From: Methylococcus capsulatus str. Texas = ATCC 19069
Lineage (GTDB): Bacteria; Pseudomonadota; Gammaproteobacteria; Methylococcales; Methylococcaceae
Assembly (NCBI RefSeq): GCF_000424685.1
Contig: NZ_AUKJ01000019.1
Span: 62,001-126,000 of the forward strand
DNA length: 64,000 nucleotides
Direction: 5' to 3'
Shown: piece after piece, positions 42,067 through 49,590 of the stretch
Layout of the letters: each line of letters starts with the position of its first letter
Numbering within the stretch: position 1 is the stretch's first letter
Translations under genes and position numbers: made by a program
Notes under the pieces: model-generated
Seen by the model: the letters and a program-made list of their open reading frames with translations, nothing else
Databases searched by the model: none
Told to the model about the DNA's origin: nothing

Positions 42067-43219
42067 CGCCCTACTAAAGCAGTTGATCGAATTTATATCA
42101 AAGCACGACGGAATCGGTGACAAGGCCAAACTTACAGCCCTTGTGAATAAAGAATTTGTGCTGACGCAGGATCGATCTGTCTACTATCGGCCTGAGTTCG
42201 CCATCCGTTTCAGCTCTGCCCAGAGCGAGAGCTTCAGCAATACCGTCCTATCACTCTCAAATCTCCAGAAGGTGGATGATAGGCCTTTTCTTGTGTGCCT
42301 CATCACCCCGAGAAAAAACTACCTCCTGCTTGCAAACTCCACATTCCTGCGGAAGATTAGTCACAGTTCACAAGAGCTGCGTGAAAACAATATTCGCGGA
42401 AGCTTCAACGGCTCCGACATCATGCGTGACTTTGAGGGGATTTCCAATGTTCCTGCCAATTTTGAACGACTCTATAACATTCACGCGGGGATAGGGTTCG
42501 ATGGCAACCTGCTTCGCTTAGTTGAGGCAACAAACAACATAAGTCCAACGGGGAAGAAGTACATGGTGTCGGCTGCCGCGCGGATAATCATATTAGATGC
42601 GCCGACAAGAGCATTGAAGTTCACGGCTTCCCCCGATTTTCTCGAACTCAAACGCGACCTTGATGAGAAGGTTGATCGCTTTCGTAATGAAATTCTGCTC
42701 GCTGCATTGATCGAGAATGTCAATGTTCGCGGCCGCATCATCGAATATCTAATCGCCGGCGAAGACGAGAGGTTGCGGCAAGATCTTGTCGCCGCTCTGC
42801 GAGACCGTGGGAAGGGCCTGCCACAAGTCAAGACTGAAAACGCACTAGGGGACTACGCGCGTGCATTTGAGCAGTTTTCAACAGAAACCGATGTCAAGAC
42901 CAAGATTATGATCTTGGACTCAAACCCAAAAGCTTACAACTTAGATAAGATGCTCGAATTCTTAGCGACACCAAAGTCTGTATTCATGTTTTACTTTGTT
43001 GGTGTCGATCCGCACAGAATTGTCAACACAGTACTTGTTTCGATGTTTCAAAAGAGACTGCTCAGCTCGACTATCCTGCTGAAGCACTGGGCCGGAAGAA
43101 ACTCTCGCGGGGTTTCGCAGTTTGAGGGTAAAACAATTGGAAGTCTGATTCTCTCGCCCGACAATGATATTGATATGGGGATGGCGTCGAGCTTTTTGGA
43201 AAAGATCATCGATCTGTAG
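42059..43219 (+). CDS. Putative restriction endonuclease partner of the methyltransferase
   Basis: This 386-residue protein overlaps the methyltransferase stop by 8 nt and shares its AT-rich composition. A plausible PD-(D/E)xK centre is GRIIEYLI near residue 227, DYARAF near 264 and ETDVKTKI near 276 (the D-x-K part). The N-terminal half (YYRPEFAIRFS ... LLANSTFLRKISHSSQELRENNIRGSFNGSDI, split) likely binds DNA. Cleavage is inferred from pairing and motif spacing; the specificity is not readable. Confidence 0.68.
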   Translation: MNNALLKQLIEFISKHDGIGDKAKLTALVNKEFVLTQDRSVYYRPEFAIRFSSAQSESFSNTVLSLSNLQKVDDRPFLVCLITPRKNYLLLANSTFLRKISHSSQELRENNIRGSFNGSDIMRDFEGISNVPANFERLYNIHAGIGFDGNLLRLVEATNNISPTGKKYMVSAAARIIILDAPTRALKFTASPDFLELKRDLDEKVDRFRNEILLAALIENVNVRGRIIEYLIAGEDERLRQDLVAALRDRGKGLPQVKTENALGDYARAFEQFSTETDVKTKIMILDSNPKAYNLDKMLEFLATPKSVFMFYFVGVDPHRIVNTVLVSMFQKRLLSSTILLKHWAGRNSRGVSQFEGKTIGSLILSPDNDIDMGMASSFLEKIIDL

Positions 43220-43387
43220 CCCGTGAGCGGGCCCTCCAATAAACCCACTGTTGCACTTGGTGCTTGACACCGTGTGGAGAAAGTGCGTCGCCCAACGAGG
43301 GCCGAATATCAACACGCGATTTTCGCGGGGGCATACTGCGAGAACATGAATCCAACGGTGTGCTCGTAAGTTCCCGATCTCCACCGG

Positions 43388-43416
43388 TTGACATTCGTCG
43401 CAGCCCTTCCTAACCC
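43388..43416 (+). promoter_or_regulatory. Candidate promoter for the recombinase operon
   Basis: In the 266-bp gap after the restriction gene, TTGACA (43388-43393) is followed 17 nt later by TAACCC (43411-43416), a strong -35 with a weak -10. The gap otherwise holds a second TTGACA at 43264 without a good -10 and no gene. The small protein gene starts 69 nt downstream. Confidence 0.4.
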
Positions 43417-43485
43417 TCGCAAACCCGTTACGCGAAGCCCTTCGGGTTCCTAGCATTAAGAGCGTTTTCCATCGAAACGCTTGCC

Positions 43486-43701
43486 ATGCACGAACTCGAA
43501 CCCACCTCCACCATTCCTGCCACCAGCCGCCCCCGGCACGCGCACCAGGAAGTCGTCGACCTGCTGGCCGCAGGCCTACTGCGGCTGCGCGCCCGCGGCG
43601 CAGTCCCTGCCCTCGGCACCAGAGAGCAAGTTGACCTTGGCTTCGTCGGCCAGGAGCGCGTGAATGCGAACCCCGATGACCACGAAGGAGTTCGCCCATG
43701 A
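43486..43701 (+). CDS. Small protein upstream of the DUF2924/recombinase genes
   Basis: This 71-residue product reads HELEPTSTIPATSRPRHAHQ, then EVVDLLAAGLLRLRARG. Short genes with such a VxDLLAxGLLRLR core regularly precede DUF2924 and recombinase genes in proteobacterial elements, which is why this short frame is kept. Its stop overlaps the DUF2924 start by 4 nt. It may assist the recombinase; no activity is known. No strong ribosome site is visible. Confidence 0.55.
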   Translation: MHELEPTSTIPATSRPRHAHQEVVDLLAAGLLRLRARGAVPALGTREQVDLGFVGQERVNANPDDHEGVRP

Positions 43702-44171
43702 CGGCACACGCAACCCGCGCCGACGCCAAGACTCTCGCCGCCCGCATCGCCCAGCTGCCGGACCTGCCGATGGACAGCCTCTGGGCGCTGTGGGACGAGC
43801 ACTTTGACGAGCGCCCCAACCACCACCATCGCACCTGGATCGAGAGCCGCCTGGCCTATGCGATGCAGGCGCGTGTCTTCGGCGGCTTGAGGCCCTTCAC
43901 GCGCCGCCGACTCGAAACCATTGGCGAGACCGGCCTCCTGCCGCGTCCGCTGCAGCGGCAGGCGAACCACTTGCTGCTGGGCACGGTGCTCACCCGCATG
44001 TACGACGACGTCGAGCACCGCGTGCTGGTGCGCGGTCCCTTCGACTACGAATACCAGGGGCAGCGCTTCAAGAGCCTGTCGGCGGTGGCGCGCCACATCA
44101 CCGGCACCCAATGGTCCGGGCCGGCGTTCTTCGGACTGAAGTCCGGCGACAAGGGGAAGGAGCCGGCATGA
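43698..44171 (+). CDS. DUF2924 protein
   Basis: This 157-residue protein carries the DUF2924 pattern: a helical start (LAARIAQLPDLPMDSLWALWDEHF), RTWIESRLAYAMQ, and the C-terminal core LVRGPFDYEYQGQRFKSLSAVARHITGTQWSGPAFFGLK, split. DUF2924 genes almost always lie just before large serine recombinases in mobile elements, as here, where it overlaps the recombinase start by 4 nt. A role as recombination directionality or accessory factor is plausible but unproven. Confidence 0.9.
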   Translation: MTAHATRADAKTLAARIAQLPDLPMDSLWALWDEHFDERPNHHHRTWIESRLAYAMQARVFGGLRPFTRRRLETIGETGLLPRPLQRQANHLLLGTVLTRMYDDVEHRVLVRGPFDYEYQGQRFKSLSAVARHITGTQWSGPAFFGLKSGDKGKEPA

Positions 44172-45586
44172 GACCGAACCGAACCCTGCTCACGCCGGCC
44201 GCTGCCCTCACGGTGAAGAAGCGCTGCGCCGTCTACACCCGCAAGTCCACCGACGAAGGGCTGGAGCAGGAGTACAACAGCCTGGAGGCGCAGCGCGATG
44301 CGGGCCTGGCCTACATCGCCAGCCAGCGCCATGAAGGCTGGATCGCCGTGGACGATGGCTACGACGACGGCGGCTACTCCGGCGGCAACCTGGAACGCCC
44401 GGCGCTCAAGCGGCTGTTGGCTGACATCGAGGCCGGCCGTATCGACATCGTGGTCGTTTACAAGATCGACCGCCTCACCCGCAGCCTGGCGGACTTCGCC
44501 AAGCTGGTGGAGGTGTTCGACCGCAACGGCGTCTCTTTCGTCTCGGTGACGCAGCAGTTCAACACCACGACCTCGATGGGGCGGCTCACGCTCAACATCC
44601 TGCTGTCTTTTGCCCAGTTCGAGCGCGAGGTCACCGGCGAGCGCATCCGCGACAAGATCGCCGCCAGCAAGGCCAAGGGGATGTGGATGGGCGGTATGCC
44701 GCCGCTGGGCTACGACGTCGTCGATCGCAAGCTCGTCGTCAACGAACGCGAGGCGGCGCTGGTGCGCGACCTCTTCCGGCACTATGCCGAGCACGGCTCG
44801 GCGGCGCGGCTGGTGCGGGAGATGGCCATCGAGGGACACACCACCAAGGCCTGGGTGACCCAGGGCGGCCACCGGCGCACCGGTCGCCCCATCGACCAGC
44901 AGTTCCTGTTCGCGCTGCTGCGCAACCGCATCTACCTGGGCGAGATCCGTAACCGTGGCGTGTGGTACCCCGGCCAGCACGAGGCCATCGTGCCGCAGGA
45001 ACTGTGGGAGGCGGCCCACGCCTTCATCGAACGGCGCAAGCAGGCTCCGCGCGAGCACCGCGCCAAGCATCCGGCCCTGCTCGCCGGCTTGCTGTTCGCC
45101 CCGGACGGGCAGCGCATGCTGCACACCTTCGTCAAGAAAAAGAGCGGACGCATGTACCGCTACTACGTGCCCTATCTGCACAAGCGGCGCAATGCCGGCG
45201 CCACGCTCGCACCGGACGCCCCCGACGTCGGGCACCTGCCTGCGGCCGAGATCGAGAACGCGGTGCTCGCCCAGATCCACCAGGCGCTGTCGGCCCCTGA
45301 AGTGCTGATCGGCACCAGGCGGGCCTGCCAGCGCCACCCGGCAGGCGCCGCACTCGATGAGGCCCAGGTCGTCGTGGCCCTGCGGCGCATCGGTGCGGTA
45401 TGGGCGCAACTGTTTCCGGCCGAGCAGCAACGCATCACCCGCCTGCTCATCGAGCGGGTGCAACTGCATACCCACGGCCTGGACATCCTCTGGCGCGAGG
45501 ATGGCTGGCTCGGCCTGGGCGCCGAGGTGGCCGGCCATCCGCTTGTCGAGGAGATGCGCGACATCCCGCAGGAGACCTGCGCATGA
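44168..45586 (+). CDS. Large serine recombinase (resolvase/integrase family)
   Basis: This 472-residue site-specific recombinase has the resolvase catalytic domain at residues 18-165 (VYTRKSTDEGLEQEYNSLEAQRDA with the nucleophile Ser; later YKIDRLTRSLADF and SFAQFEREVTGERIRDK), a recombinase domain to about 300 and a C-terminal helical region. The zinc-ribbon part seems to lack the usual CxxC pairs. It should integrate or excise the element by a double-strand exchange. A 13-bp inverted repeat lies 550 nt downstream of its stop. The start follows AAGGAG and overlaps DUF2924. Confidence 0.93.
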   Translation: MRPNRTLLTPAAALTVKKRCAVYTRKSTDEGLEQEYNSLEAQRDAGLAYIASQRHEGWIAVDDGYDDGGYSGGNLERPALKRLLADIEAGRIDIVVVYKIDRLTRSLADFAKLVEVFDRNGVSFVSVTQQFNTTTSMGRLTLNILLSFAQFEREVTGERIRDKIAASKAKGMWMGGMPPLGYDVVDRKLVVNEREAALVRDLFRHYAEHGSAARLVREMAIEGHTTKAWVTQGGHRRTGRPIDQQFLFALLRNRIYLGEIRNRGVWYPGQHEAIVPQELWEAAHAFIERRKQAPREHRAKHPALLAGLLFAPDGQRMLHTFVKKKSGRMYRYYVPYLHKRRNAGATLAPDAPDVGHLPAAEIENAVLAQIHQALSAPEVLIGTRRACQRHPAGAALDEAQVVVALRRIGAVWAQLFPAEQQRITRLLIERVQLHTHGLDILWREDGWLGLGAEVAGHPLVEEMRDIPQETCA

Positions 45587-46074
45587 CGACCGAACGCCCC
45601 ACCGGCGCGACCAACCCGCGGCTCAAGTGCGTGCGTATCGAGGTCGGCGCGGATGCGCGCAGCTACGTCAGCGGCGATCGGCGCGTGACCCTGGTGCCCT
45701 TGACCATCAAGCGCCGGCAGAACCGCAAGCTGCTCATCCCGCCGCCGCGGGAGTCGATGCCGCAGTCGGGCGGCCTGGACGAGCCGATGATCAAGATGCT
45801 GGGCAAGGCCTTTTACTGGCAGCGCCTGCTCGACGAAGGGCGCTACGCCACCGCCACCGATCTCGCACGCGCCCTGCGGCATGAACCCGGCTGGGTGGCC
45901 GAGGTGCTGCGGTTGACGCTGCTGGCGCCCGACATCGTCGAGGCCATCCTCGAAGGCCGCCAGCCGCGGCCGTTGAACCTGCAGACCCTGCGGGGGCGGC
46001 ACGAGCTGCTGCCGCGGGATTGGAACGAGCAGCGCCGCGCGTTGGGCTTTGCGGTGCAGACGCTCACGGATTGA
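45583..46074 (+). CDS. Conserved small protein co-encoded with the serine recombinase
   Basis: This 163-residue protein begins at the ATG overlapping the recombinase stop by 4 nt. A DNA-contact-like basic N-terminal half (LVPLTIKRRQNRKLLIPPPRES) is followed by a helical HTH-looking part (YATATDLARALRHEPGWVAEVLRLTLLAPDIVEAILEGRQP, split). That pattern (ATxxDLAxxxxxxxxxVxxxLRLxxLAPDIVxAIL) is conserved beside such recombinases and resembles a winged or ParB-like helix pair. It likely assists site choice or direction of recombination. This is inference from context. Confidence 0.72.
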   Translation: MTTERPTGATNPRLKCVRIEVGADARSYVSGDRRVTLVPLTIKRRQNRKLLIPPPRESMPQSGGLDEPMIKMLGKAFYWQRLLDEGRYATATDLARALRHEPGWVAEVLRLTLLAPDIVEAILEGRQPRPLNLQTLRGRHELLPRDWNEQRRALGFAVQTLTD

Positions 46075-46135
46075 GGCGGCACGCCTTCTCTGCCACGGCG
46101 GGCCGCGTGCCCGCTGTTCATTTTGAGCGCCCGGT

Positions 46136-46175
46136 CGAATGGCGAACCCGAAGTTCTTCGCCGGTTCGCCATTCG
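46136..46175. repeat. 13-bp inverted repeat, possible recombination or operator site
   Basis: CGAATGGCGAACC (46136-46148) and its exact complement GGTTCGCCATTCG (46163-46175) flank 14 bases; a further GGTTCGCCAT follows at 46186-46195. It lies in the 174-bp gap between the recombinase operon and an HTH gene. Three related arms in 60 bp suggest protein binding. A hairpin is also possible, but there is no T-run, so a terminator is unlikely. Confidence 0.6.
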
Positions 46176-46248
46176 GTCCCTCCAAGGTTCGCCATCGCAC
46201 GCCTGAAATGACGCCACCGATTCCTCAACCGCGTCATAGGAGGCTTGC

Positions 46249-46512
46249 ATGCCGACAACGGCCTACCCACTCGCCCGATCGCCCGTGCCGGCGATCGATG
46301 CCCTCAACCCCGGCGATCGCCGGGTCCTCAACGAAAACGAGCTCGCGCAGCGCTGGGGCTTGAGCCCCAAGACGCTGCAGCGCTGGCGCAGCGAAGGGCG
46401 CGGTCCGCGCTATCTGAAGCTGTCCAAGCGCGTGAGCTACCCGCTGGAAGCGGTGATCGAGTTCGAGCACGCGGCGCTGCACGACTCGACCTCCGAGCGC
46501 AGCCTGCGGTGA
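46249..46512 (+). CDS. Helix-turn-helix DNA-binding protein (excisionase-like)
   Basis: This 87-residue protein has a MerR/HTH_17-type motif: LNENELAQRWGLSPKTLQRWR, then SEGRGPRYLKLSKRVSYPLEAVIEFE. It has an excellent ribosome site AGGAGG just upstream. Proteins like this serve as excisionases or small regulators. Its place between the recombinase group and phage-type genes suits a directionality factor of the element, or a regulator of the following operon, which starts 11 nt after its stop. Confidence 0.82.
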   Translation: MPTTAYPLARSPVPAIDALNPGDRRVLNENELAQRWGLSPKTLQRWRSEGRGPRYLKLSKRVSYPLEAVIEFEHAALHDSTSERSLR

Positions 46513-46523
46513 GGAGGTCAGCC

Positions 46524-47003
46524 ATGAACGACCTCACGCTCTACCCCGCCGATCTGGCCGCGCTGTCGGTGGCCCAACTCGCCGCCTTGCCGCCCGAGCA
46601 GAAGGCCGAGATCAGCCGCAACCTGGACGAAGCGCTGACTTGGCTCAAGCAGGCGCGCGCCAAGTTCGATGCCGCGCTCGATGCCGCCTACGGCGAGGAG
46701 GCCCGCGCCGCGCGCCTTGCGGCCGGCAAGGACTTCGGCGTCGTGCATCTCACCGACGGCGCGCTGCGCGTGACCGTCGATGTCCCGAAGCGCGTGGCCT
46801 GGGACCAGGCGCAGCTGTCGCAGATGGCCCGGCGCATCGCCGCCGCCGGCGAGCGCGTCGAGGACTACCTCGATGTCGAGTACTCGGTGTCCGAGTCCCG
46901 CTTCCACCACTGGCCGCAGGCGTTGCAACGGCAGTTCGAGCCGGCGCGCACGGTCAAGCCCGGCAAGCCGACGTTTCGGCTGACCTTGACCTCGGAGGAC
47001 TGA
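46524..47003 (+). CDS. Phage-type protein of unknown function upstream of antirepressor
   Basis: This 159-residue protein starts at ATG 46524 behind GAGGAGG. It has a helical first half (LDEALTWLKQARAKFDAALDAAYGEEARAARLAAG) and a compact second half (VTVDVPKRVAWDQAQLSQMARRIAAAGE ... YLDVEYSVSESRFHHWP). Genes of this look often precede Bro-N antirepressors in prophages of Pseudomonadota. It is probably co-transcribed with both neighbours (gaps 11 and 3 nt). No function is known. Confidence 0.6.
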   Translation: MNDLTLYPADLAALSVAQLAALPPEQKAEISRNLDEALTWLKQARAKFDAALDAAYGEEARAARLAAGKDFGVVHLTDGALRVTVDVPKRVAWDQAQLSQMARRIAAAGERVEDYLDVEYSVSESRFHHWPQALQRQFEPARTVKPGKPTFRLTLTSED

Positions 47004-47006
47004 ACC

Positions 47007-47765
47007 ATGCCCACCGAACTCATGCCGTTCGATTTCGAGGGCCGGCCGATCCGCGTGGTGACGGACGCCCAGGGCGAGCCCTGGTTCGTCGCGGCCGACG
47101 TGTGCGCAGCCCTGCACCTGCCCGAGACCCACAAGGCGGTGGCCCGCCTGGACGACGACGAAAAGGCCCGGAATTCAATTCCGACCCCTGATGGCGAGCA
47201 GGAGATGACCGTCGTCAACGAGCCGGGGCTCTACAGCCTGGTGCTCGGCAGCCGCAAGGTTGAAGCCAAGCGCTTCAAGCGCTGGGTCACGCACGAGGTG
47301 CTGCCGGCCATCCGCAAGACGGGCCGCTACACCGCGCGCCACGCCTCGCCGGCCCTGCCTACCCCCACCCAAGACCGCGTCGCCTCGATCCTGCTGATCG
47401 GCGAAGCCGTGGCCAAGGTGCCGGGAGTCAAGCCCGGCATCGCGATGGCGGCCACGCTCACCTGCATCCAGGAGAACACGGGGCTGGCGATCGAGACGCT
47501 GCGCCGCGCGCTGCCAGCCGCCGTTGATCCGATCTGCTCGCTCAACGCCACCCAACTCGGCCAGTTGCTGGGTCTGTCGGCCAAGGCCACCAACCAGCGC
47601 CTGGCCCAGCACGGCCTGCAGTGGCGCAACGAGCGCGACGAGTGGGAGCTGACCGAAGCCGGCAAGTCCTGGGCCGAGGCGATGCCGTACGCCCGCAACG
47701 GGCACAGCGGCTACCAGATTCTCTGGAGCCCTCAGGTGGCCGAGCGGCTGAAGGAGGTGGCGTGA
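47007..47765 (+). CDS. Phage antirepressor, Bro-N domain
   Basis: This 252-residue protein has an N-terminal Bro-N domain (MPFDFEGRPIRVVTDAQGEPWFVAADVCAAL ... VNEPGLYSLVLGSRKVEAKRFKRWVTHEVLPAIRKTGRY, split across residues 6-110) and a C-terminal region with an HTH-like part (TQLGQLLGLSAKATNQRLAQHGLQ). Such antirepressors act in phage induction control. It belongs to phage DNA, and the lysis-cassette relics that follow on the same strand support that. It looks intact. Confidence 0.9.
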   Translation: MPTELMPFDFEGRPIRVVTDAQGEPWFVAADVCAALHLPETHKAVARLDDDEKARNSIPTPDGEQEMTVVNEPGLYSLVLGSRKVEAKRFKRWVTHEVLPAIRKTGRYTARHASPALPTPTQDRVASILLIGEAVAKVPGVKPGIAMAATLTCIQENTGLAIETLRRALPAAVDPICSLNATQLGQLLGLSAKATNQRLAQHGLQWRNERDEWELTEAGKSWAEAMPYARNGHSGYQILWSPQVAERLKEVA

Positions 47766-47796
47766 TGACAACCCGTCACCCTCTGACTTTTTTCTC

Positions 47797-48021
47797 TTGG
47801 CAAGCAAATGGCCGGGCTGTGCTCGGCGCGCTGTGGCATGGCATGGCATGGCGGGCAGGCCGCGACAAGGCCCAAGCGAACTGCGCGACCTGCTGGAAGC
47901 CTGGCGCGATGCCCGCCGCACGGCCTGGCAGACCGCCGTCAAGGTCATCACCACCGGCATCCTGGCCGCGCTGCTGGTGGGCGCTGCCATCAAGTTGAAG
48001 CTCATGGGAGGCGGCCAATGA
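47797..48021 (+). pseudogene. Truncated copy of the small lysis-cassette membrane protein
   Basis: The region reads SELRDLLEAWRDARRTAWQT, then AVKVITTGILAALLVGAAIKLKLMGGGQ, clearly homologous to the C-terminal 60 residues of the gene at 15,917 (ELRGLLEAFNTAKHTAWQTVVKMVTTG...IKLKVFGGGQ in pieces). The first third is replaced by unrelated sequence containing a TGGCA pentamer repeated nearly four times (47834-47852). The stop overlaps the next start as in the intact cassette. It is probably a non-functional relic. Confidence 0.75.
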
Positions 48022-48390
48022 TCGAGACCCTGCACGGTGGTCTCCTGGGCGGGGCCTTCCGTCTGGTCCCCGAGGTTTTGAAGTGATCGGACCGCAAGGG
48101 CGAGCGGGGTCACGAACTCGCCATGCAGGACAAGGCGCTGGAGTTCGAGAAGCGGCGTGGCGCCCAGCGTATGGCCGAGATCGGCGCGGGTGCGGACGCC
48201 ACGTGGAACACCGGGGGCCATCGAGGCCTTGCGGGAGTCGGTCGCCGCCCAGGGCCAGCGGTCCCGCGTCCGCTGGGCCGATGCGCTGTCGGTCAGCGTC
48301 CGCCCCATGATCACCTGCTGGTTCAGGGCGCTGTATTGCGCCGCCAAGACCGCTACCTCAGTGGGTGCGATCAGTGGCGGCGCCGACTGA
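48018..48390 (+). pseudogene. Decayed 3TM holin copy
   Basis: It begins IETLHGGLLGGAFRLVPEVLK like the intact holin, then meets a stop (TGA 48084-48086) where the intact gene has the W of KWLDRKGERGHE. Homology continues in the same frame (DRKGERGHELAMQDKALEFEKR), shifts frame near 48210 (EALRESVAAQGQRSRVRWAD) and ends around GAISGG. One nonsense change, a frameshift and a lost end show it is dead. Confidence 0.85.
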
Positions 48391-48394
48391 GGTG

Positions 48395-48640
48395 CCGCGG
48401 TTTTTCACACTTGGACCGCGGCCGAAGGCTACCTGGCTGCCGACTCCAAGACGGCGCAGAACGCGAAGCCGCGCCACCGCCCGGCGCTTGCACCGAACCC
48501 GGAGGGACGGCTCGTTGCAATCGTGGACTTCACCTTCAACCTTGGTCGGGGCGCCTCCAGACATCGACGCTGCGGCGGCGGGAAAGTGCTTCCGGAACTT
48601 GTCAACAGGCGATTCGCTGAAAGCGATCTGATCCAGAGCC
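48395..48640 (+). pseudogene. Decayed phage lysozyme copy
   Basis: The central lysozyme block survives: EGRLVAIVDFTFNLGRG followed in a shifted frame by the TSTLRRR-type segment and then KVLPELVNRRFAES, matching EERLAAIADFTFNLGAG and KILPGLVARREAE of the intact gene at 16,677. The N-terminal catalytic part is gone and the middle is shortened. Its order after the holin relic equals the intact cassette. Confidence 0.75.
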
Positions 48641-48645
48641 CGGAC

Positions 48646-49590
48646 TCAGGCGCTCTGAAGCGCACGGCGTAGCGACGCTGAAACCTCCCGGACGTGAGAT
48701 TGGCCGCCGATGTACTTCGAGACCCTGATGTAGCCGTTGCTCTCCATCAGGTTGAGAACGAAGTCGATGAAGGCCACGGGCTTGTTCACCCTTGCAGCTA
48801 GTTCGCGATTCTGTCGAACGTTCTCGTTCACCAGCAGGGCGGCGATCTGATTCACAGTGCCTTGGTAGTCATCGACGTACGCTTCGGCGAACTTCAGGAA
48901 ACCGAGGTCGGTCAGTACGACATGCAACGCTCCGATGACCTTTCTGACCCTGATGAAGTCGTGCCGCTTGAGAATCTCCAGCGAATCGAGCAGCTCTTGC
49001 TGCGGGACGTCTCGCAGAATCGGTTCGGCTTTCAGCCGGTCCCATTCCACCAGTCCTGCGCCCTCGTCGATCTGTCTCCGAGCGATTACACGGATGACCA
49101 GATCATCGACACGCGACAACCCTGCGATCAGCGGCGCAGGACCGGCGAAGCGCGCTGGCGGTGCACCGAGCGCCGGCTTGTCGGTCACATCGAAGATGAC
49201 CGACAAGATTCGCTGCAGGCTCTCGCCGTAGTCGTCGAGGTTGTCGATCTTCTGCCAGACCGTGGATCGCAGCGCCTCCGGAACATCGCAGTCGTCGATG
49301 ACGACGGGGATCAGCTTGGTCCCGCGGCTGATCCGGTTGACCACGGATGCATTCAGCTCTTCCCGGACCCAGGGCTTCCGAACGCTCGTCGCGGACAAGA
49401 CGATCACGACTGCACGGGCTTCCCTGAGTCCTTCCTCGAAGATCTTGTCCACGAGGCTGTCGCCCGGCTTCATCTCCCACTGATCCAGCCACGCGTCCAC
49501 GCCGTTCTCACGCAGGCGCCTTGCGAAGTCGACCACGAAGCGAGCCTTGTCCTCGCTCGCGTGGCTGACAAAGACCTTGGGCGCCGTCAT
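48646..49590 (-). CDS. TIR-domain effector protein with C-terminal winged-helix-like region
   Basis: This 314-residue protein has an N-terminal TIR domain at residues 4-140: [37 protein letters not shown] and [20 protein letters not shown], where Glu77/78 fits the catalytic Glu of NAD-cleaving bacterial TIRs. The second half looks like two helical DNA/protein-binding modules, as in winged helices ([43 protein letters not shown]). It is the last gene of the DUF499 operon and overlaps that gene by 4 nt. It probably acts as the cell-killing effector; NADase activity is inferred. Confidence 0.85.
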   Translation of the reverse strand: MTAPKVFVSHASEDKARFVVDFARRLRENGVDAWLDQWEMKPGDSLVDKIFEEGLREARAVVIVLSATSVRKPWVREELNASVVNRISRGTKLIPVVIDDCDVPEALRSTVWQKIDNLDDYGESLQRILSVIFDVTDKPALGAPPARFAGPAPLIAGLSRVDDLVIRVIARRQIDEGAGLVEWDRLKAEPILRDVPQQELLDSLEILKRHDFIRVRKVIGALHVVLTDLGFLKFAEAYVDDYQGTVNQIAALLVNENVRQNRELAARVNKPVAFIDFVLNLMESNGYIRVSKYIGGQSHVREVSASLRRALQSA

